This document shows positions 61,667-64,000 of a stretch of 64,000 nt of DNA, piece by piece. This DNA is from JBBAGC01 sp964491265 (GTDB lineage Bacteria; Spirochaetota; UBA4802; UBA5550). The stretch lies in contig CAZBFP010000014.1 in assembly GCA_964491265.1 (NCBI GenBank), positions 29,062 to 93,061 of the forward strand, in the 5' to 3' direction. The translations under genes and the position numbers were made by a program. Below the pieces are notes generated by a model that made no database searches, was not told where the DNA came from, and saw nothing but the letters and a program-made list of their open reading frames with translations. Each line of letters starts with the position of its first letter. Position 1 is the first letter of the stretch.

Positions 61667-61790
61667 TAAATAGTTCATAAATTAACACTGGATTAACATA
61701 ATCATACAGCAGGAGGAGTCAAGAATTTATAATCTAAAGAGGATTAGCGTTTTAAAAAAAAATTAAAAACAGTACGTAGTAAGTCCAATA

Positions 61791-61824
61791 GATTGCCGGT
61801 CTGTATAACCAGTTTCCGGCAATC
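61791..61824 (-). terminator. Hairpin after the SpeD-like gene
   Basis: Perfect 9-bp stem GATTGCCGG / CCGGCAATC with a 16-base loop, 11 bases past the stop. The nearest T-run on the minus strand is about 20 bases further on, so termination is likely but not textbook. Confidence 0.5.
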
Positions 61825-61834
61825 AGAATCTGTA

Positions 61835-62215
61835 CTATTTTCTCAGCAATACAGTCATATTTACTGAAGTCGGTGCAAATACCTTCCTGAATCTTTCTGC
61901 TACAAAATCTTCATCATACCATTTACAGCTGAATACATCGAGAAAGAAATCCCTGTATTTATCATTTGTATGAACAGTAATAGTAGAAGTAACTATAAGC
62001 TGCACAGCTGAAATACCAACCTCATCACCTTCACCAAAATGGTCTATTACCAGATCGCCATGTGCAACCATGTCAATGGCCGGAACCAGTTCCTTGATAA
62101 ATGTGGCAACAGCATCCATTGACAGAATATTCTCATTACATCCTCTGGCATCAAGGATAAGGTGTTTTCCATAATACTTTTTATCATTTACGACTGTTCT
62201 TTTATAGGCGTCCAA
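61835..62215 (-). CDS. SpeD/AdoMet decarboxylase-like protein with altered processing motif
   Basis: 126 residues, the size of the bacterial class 1b S-adenosylmethionine decarboxylase proenzyme. GKHLILDARGCN near 16-27 and LDVFSCKWYD near 92-101 match the family. In canonical proteins the cleavage site reads ESH followed by IHT; here it reads VTSTITVHT. Ser77 (the pyruvoyl residue), His82 and Cys97 align, but the Glu before the Ser and the His after it are both Thr. It may be unprocessed or use another substrate. The TTG start has AGGAGG at ideal spacing. One base separates it from the SET-domain gene. Confidence 0.7.
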   Translation of the reverse strand: MDAYKRTVVNDKKYYGKHLILDARGCNENILSMDAVATFIKELVPAIDMVAHGDLVIDHFGEGDEVGISAVQLIVTSTITVHTNDKYRDFFLDVFSCKWYDEDFVAERFRKVFAPTSVNMTVLLRK

Positions 62216-62216
62216 T

Positions 62217-62723
62217 TCAGCCCTCCTTTAAATTAGGTTCAATAATTCCGCTATTAACATCCTGGCGGTACTTTTTCCCTTCGATCCAGCCTTTACAGGA
62301 AGGTGATCCGCACTCGCACCAGAAACCGCGGAATAAAACATCCTCTGTTGTTTCATAATCCATAGTGAGAAGTTCGAAGGTCCTTATCTGCCTTAATGCA
62401 GTAAATGTCTGCGTTGACATATCACAGCTCATGTTAGGGTCACAGCTGTGAAGCACTTTCCCCATAAAAAGGGGATCATGCAGATACATCCCTGTTTCGT
62501 ACTGGAGACTGAATAAAGTCTGTTCGTTTAAAAACCATCCCACAAATTTAAAAACGATTTCACCGGGCTGAAACGAGGTAAGGGAAATAATACCATCACC
62601 ATAATCGCTGCTGTGAACAATCTGAAAATATTTTTTTAAAGGCTCATAAAGGAACCTTGGCAGTTCTTCAGGATAAAATCTCTCCTCCTGGGAACAGCTT
62701 TGAATGTAGGATGTATCGATCAT
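62217..62723 (-). CDS. SET-domain protein, probable protein-lysine methyltransferase
   Basis: 168 residues from the ATG at 62723, seven bases after AGGAAGG; a GTG two codons upstream overlaps that site. SET features are SDYGDGIISLTSFQPGEIVF as the opening strands, HSCDPNM (the N-H-S-C-x-P-N box without its first Asn) near 92 and ELLTMDYETTED with the catalytic-type Tyr near 123. A post-SET-like zinc motif CECGSPSCKGWI near 136-147 follows. SET enzymes use SAM to methylate lysines. It forms a two-gene unit with the SpeD-like gene and is transcribed away from rubrerythrin. The substrate is unknown. Confidence 0.8.
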   Translation of the reverse strand: MIDTSYIQSCSQEERFYPEELPRFLYEPLKKYFQIVHSSDYGDGIISLTSFQPGEIVFKFVGWFLNEQTLFSLQYETGMYLHDPLFMGKVLHSCDPNMSCDMSTQTFTALRQIRTFELLTMDYETTEDVLFRGFWCECGSPSCKGWIEGKKYRQDVNSGIIEPNLKEG

Positions 62724-62893
62724 CGGCACACCTTCCTGTTTAATTAATAGGACGGAACTTACGGCCCCGCCAGTGAATAATATGAATGATTATCCTGAGG
62801 CAATCATTTACTATGCAGTGGAAAGTCAATATATTTTCATGAGAAAAATTATTTTTAAAAATAAAGTTTTGGGGATTAGTAATGGATAAACGA

Positions 62894-62954
62894 TTTTTAT
62901 TATATTCACTTTTTATTGCTTTACCTGAGCATTAAAAAGTGAATATAATAAAAA
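62894..62954. repeat. Perfect 22-bp inverted repeat upstream of rubrerythrin
   Basis: TTTTTATTATATTCACTTTT plus two bases, a 17-base loop, then its exact complement (62933-62954). It lies between the divergent SET and rubrerythrin genes; no gene ends here, so it is not a terminator of a known transcript. Extrusion or binding of a dimeric regulator is possible. Confidence 0.6.
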
Positions 62955-62983
62955 AAAGTTATTTACAAAAAAATACAACTATC

Positions 62984-62996
62984 AAGAATGATTCTT
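62984..62996 (+). promoter_or_regulatory. PerR/Fur-like operator in the rubrerythrin promoter
   Basis: AAGAAT-G-ATTCTT is a perfect 6-1-6 palindrome resembling the PerR box core (AGAATnATTCT). It overlaps a probable -10 region that follows TTTACA at 62962-62967. Peroxide control of rubrerythrin is common in anaerobes, which makes the reading attractive. No perR gene is in the window. Confidence 0.5.
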
Positions 62997-63017
62997 AATA
63001 AAAAACAGGAGTGAAAA

Positions 63018-63596
63018 ATGGGAAAATCATTAAAAGGAACAAAAACAGAACAGAATCTTTTAAAATCTTTTGCAGGTGAAAGCCAGGCAAGAAACAGATA
63101 TGAATTCTTTGCAAGCGTTGCAAAAAAAGAGGGTCTGGAGCAGATAGCCGGCTTATTTATGGAAACTGCAGGGCAGGAGAAGGAGCACGCAAAAAGGTTT
63201 TTTAAATTTCTTGAAGGTGGAGAAGTTGAAATACAGGCTTCATACCCTGCAGGTATTATAGGTACAACAGCAGAGAACCTGAAAGCTGCTGCAATGGGGG
63301 AAAACGAGGAGTGGTCAATACTTTATCCTGAATTTGCCAGGATAGCAGCTGAAGAGGGTTTTAATGACATAGCTACAGCCTTTACAATGATTGCTACAGT
63401 TGAGGCCGAACATGAAGCGAGATATCTTAAACTGCTTGAAAACCTTGAAAAAGGTGTAGTTTTTGAAAAAGATGGAGAAGTATACTGGATGTGCAGAAAT
63501 TGCGGTTATATCCATAAGGGTAAAAAAGCGCCACAGCAATGTCCAGCCTGCGTTCATCCTCAGGCATTCTTTGAAATAAAAAACAGCAACTACTGA
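63018..63596 (+). CDS. rbr: Rubrerythrin
   Basis: 192 residues. The N-terminal four-helix ferritin-like domain holds the diiron ligands in FAGESQARNRYEFF, ETAGQEKEHAKRF, ENEEWSILYPEFARIAAEEG and TVEAEHEARY. The C-terminal rubredoxin domain has CRNCGYI and CPACVHPQ for its iron. Rubrerythrin reduces hydrogen peroxide to water in anaerobes, taking electrons through rubredoxin. CAGGAGTG precedes the ATG. A PerR-like palindrome overlaps the promoter. It is monocistronic, with a hairpin 48 bases past the stop. Confidence 0.97.
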   Translation: MGKSLKGTKTEQNLLKSFAGESQARNRYEFFASVAKKEGLEQIAGLFMETAGQEKEHAKRFFKFLEGGEVEIQASYPAGIIGTTAENLKAAAMGENEEWSILYPEFARIAAEEGFNDIATAFTMIATVEAEHEARYLKLLENLEKGVVFEKDGEVYWMCRNCGYIHKGKKAPQQCPACVHPQAFFEIKNSNY

Positions 63597-63644
63597 TTTT
63601 CATAGATATAAAAGTCTGAAAATAACAATATTCCACTCCGTAAT

Positions 63645-63676
63645 ATTATCCCTGCTGCTCCGGCAGCGGGGATAAT
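63645..63676 (+). terminator. Hairpin after rubrerythrin
   Basis: 14-bp stem ATTATCCCTGCTGC / GCAGCGGGGATAAT with one G-U pair and a TCCG tetraloop. No T-run follows, so it may act as an mRNA 3' end or a weak terminator. Confidence 0.6.
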
Positions 63677-63689
63677 AAAGCTATAGCCA

Positions 63690-63945
63690 GCCCCCTGTCC
63701 CCCAAAGGGGGCACGTAAAATAAAAACTTGAGCAAATTGATAAATCAACATTATTAAAACATTCTTTTATATTGTTGAGCTTACAAAAGAATTGCGGAAC
63801 ATTATAAATATAATAGATAACTCGTGCCCCCTTTGGGGCGCCCGCTGCTTGTACTGAGTTCGTCGAAGTAAGCACAGCGAAGAAGTAATCCTGGGGTAGA
63901 CAGGGGGTCAGAATTCATTTTGTATCCCAAAAATCCGCAATGAAC
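63690..63945. mobile_element. MITE-like element, copy C
   Basis: Same orientation as copy A. It opens with GCCCCCTGTCCCCCAAAGGG and AAAAACTTGAGCAAATTG, and the middle ATTGTTGAGCTTACAAAAGA matches copy A with few changes. The right part carries the extra module CTGCTTGTACTGAGTTCGTC shared with copy B, then GGGGTAGACAGGGGG and the outer end ATCCCAAAAATCCGCAATGA. The left outer end seen in copy A is missing; the rubrerythrin hairpin lies there instead. Confidence 0.65.
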
Positions 63946-64000
63946 TTGCGTATTCCGGTGAAACCTGCCACCCATTCCGGTTTTAAGTTTACCACTTTTA

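Larger units (their letters stand above)
61191..61834. other. Intergenic region with an inserted repeat element
   Basis: 644 bases without a credible ORF. It is mostly occupied by element copy B (61270-61666), with a 9-bp-stem hairpin at 61791-61824 near the SpeD-like gene. Confidence 0.65.
63597..64000. other. Intergenic tail of the window
   Basis: 404 bases without a credible ORF. It contains the rubrerythrin hairpin (63645-63676) and element copy C (63690-63945). The last 55 bases show nothing recognisable and run to the window edge. Confidence 0.6.

Noticed and set aside
63690..63945. Rho-independent terminator for rubrerythrin
   Set aside because: The strong CCCCC/GGGGG blocks belong to the repeat element, with counterparts at two other places not after the same gene.

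Overview
The window looks like chromosome from an anaerobic, AT-rich, Gram-negative-type bacterium. My best guess is an uncultured member of the Spirochaetota, with low to moderate confidence. The reasons are a LruC-domain lipoprotein (the domain was named in Leptospira), a FecR-type lipoprotein, many TPR proteins, rubrerythrin, and an HdrABC/MvhD electron-transfer module next to fatty-acid oxidation genes. There are no rRNA genes, CRISPR arrays, prophages or transposase genes. Four tRNAs are present: Gly-GCC and Leu-UAG on the minus strand, Cys-GCA and Leu-UAA on the plus strand.

Layout. 1-3735 (-): hdrC-hdrB-hdrA-mvhD, with mvhD cut by the window edge. 4245-7074 (+): a small coiled-coil protein, RNase R and a stand-alone LigD-type phosphoesterase domain. 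7103-10754 (+): argC, then ptsI and a methyltransferase behind a strong promoter. 10889-16692 (-): the protein quality-control block tig-clpP-clpX-lon. 16980-20482: tRNAs, an RluA-type pseudouridine synthase, a decayed EndoQ-like gene and leucyl aminopeptidase. 21114-24777 (+): fadN-fadA beta-oxidation operon. 24902-33508 (+): a long run with a 50-residue ORF, a membrane protein, dCMP deaminase, two TPR proteins, a lipoprotein, an amidase, a YhcC-like radical SAM protein and mnmA. 33511-39086 (-): xerC, topA, a one-haem membrane protein, dprA and a TPR protein. 39424-40656 (+): a GAF/HD-GYP protein. 40901-44566 (-): two paralogous acyl-CoA dehydrogenases. 45213-47726 (-): a LruC lipoprotein. 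48031-51338 (+): an AAA+ ATPase, a VWA-like metallopeptidase and a 28-residue-repeat protein. 51397-55215 (-): a FecR lipoprotein and a hybrid histidine kinase. 55389-61190: ssb, a CoA-transferase, hisS, a U32 protein and a divergent DprA-like protein. 61835-62723 (-): a SET-domain protein and a SpeD-like protein. 63018-63596 (+): rubrerythrin.

How the genes fit together. FadN, FadA, two acyl-CoA dehydrogenases and a CoA-transferase would activate and oxidise fatty acids. HdrABC/MvhD offers a flavin-based route for handling the resulting low-potential electrons, although no hydrogenase or formate dehydrogenase is visible here. The rest of the window is mostly housekeeping.

The least explained parts are these: (1) the SET/SpeD-like gene pair, in which the SpeD processing motif is altered; (2) the AAA+/VWA-metallopeptidase/28-residue-repeat operon; (3) small non-coding elements that look like MITEs, with terminal inverted repeats and in three cases flanking direct repeats of 8-9 bp (44775-45098, 60068-60249, 57181-57416); (4) a leader terminator in front of the LruC gene. 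All functional statements come from reading motifs; no database search was run.
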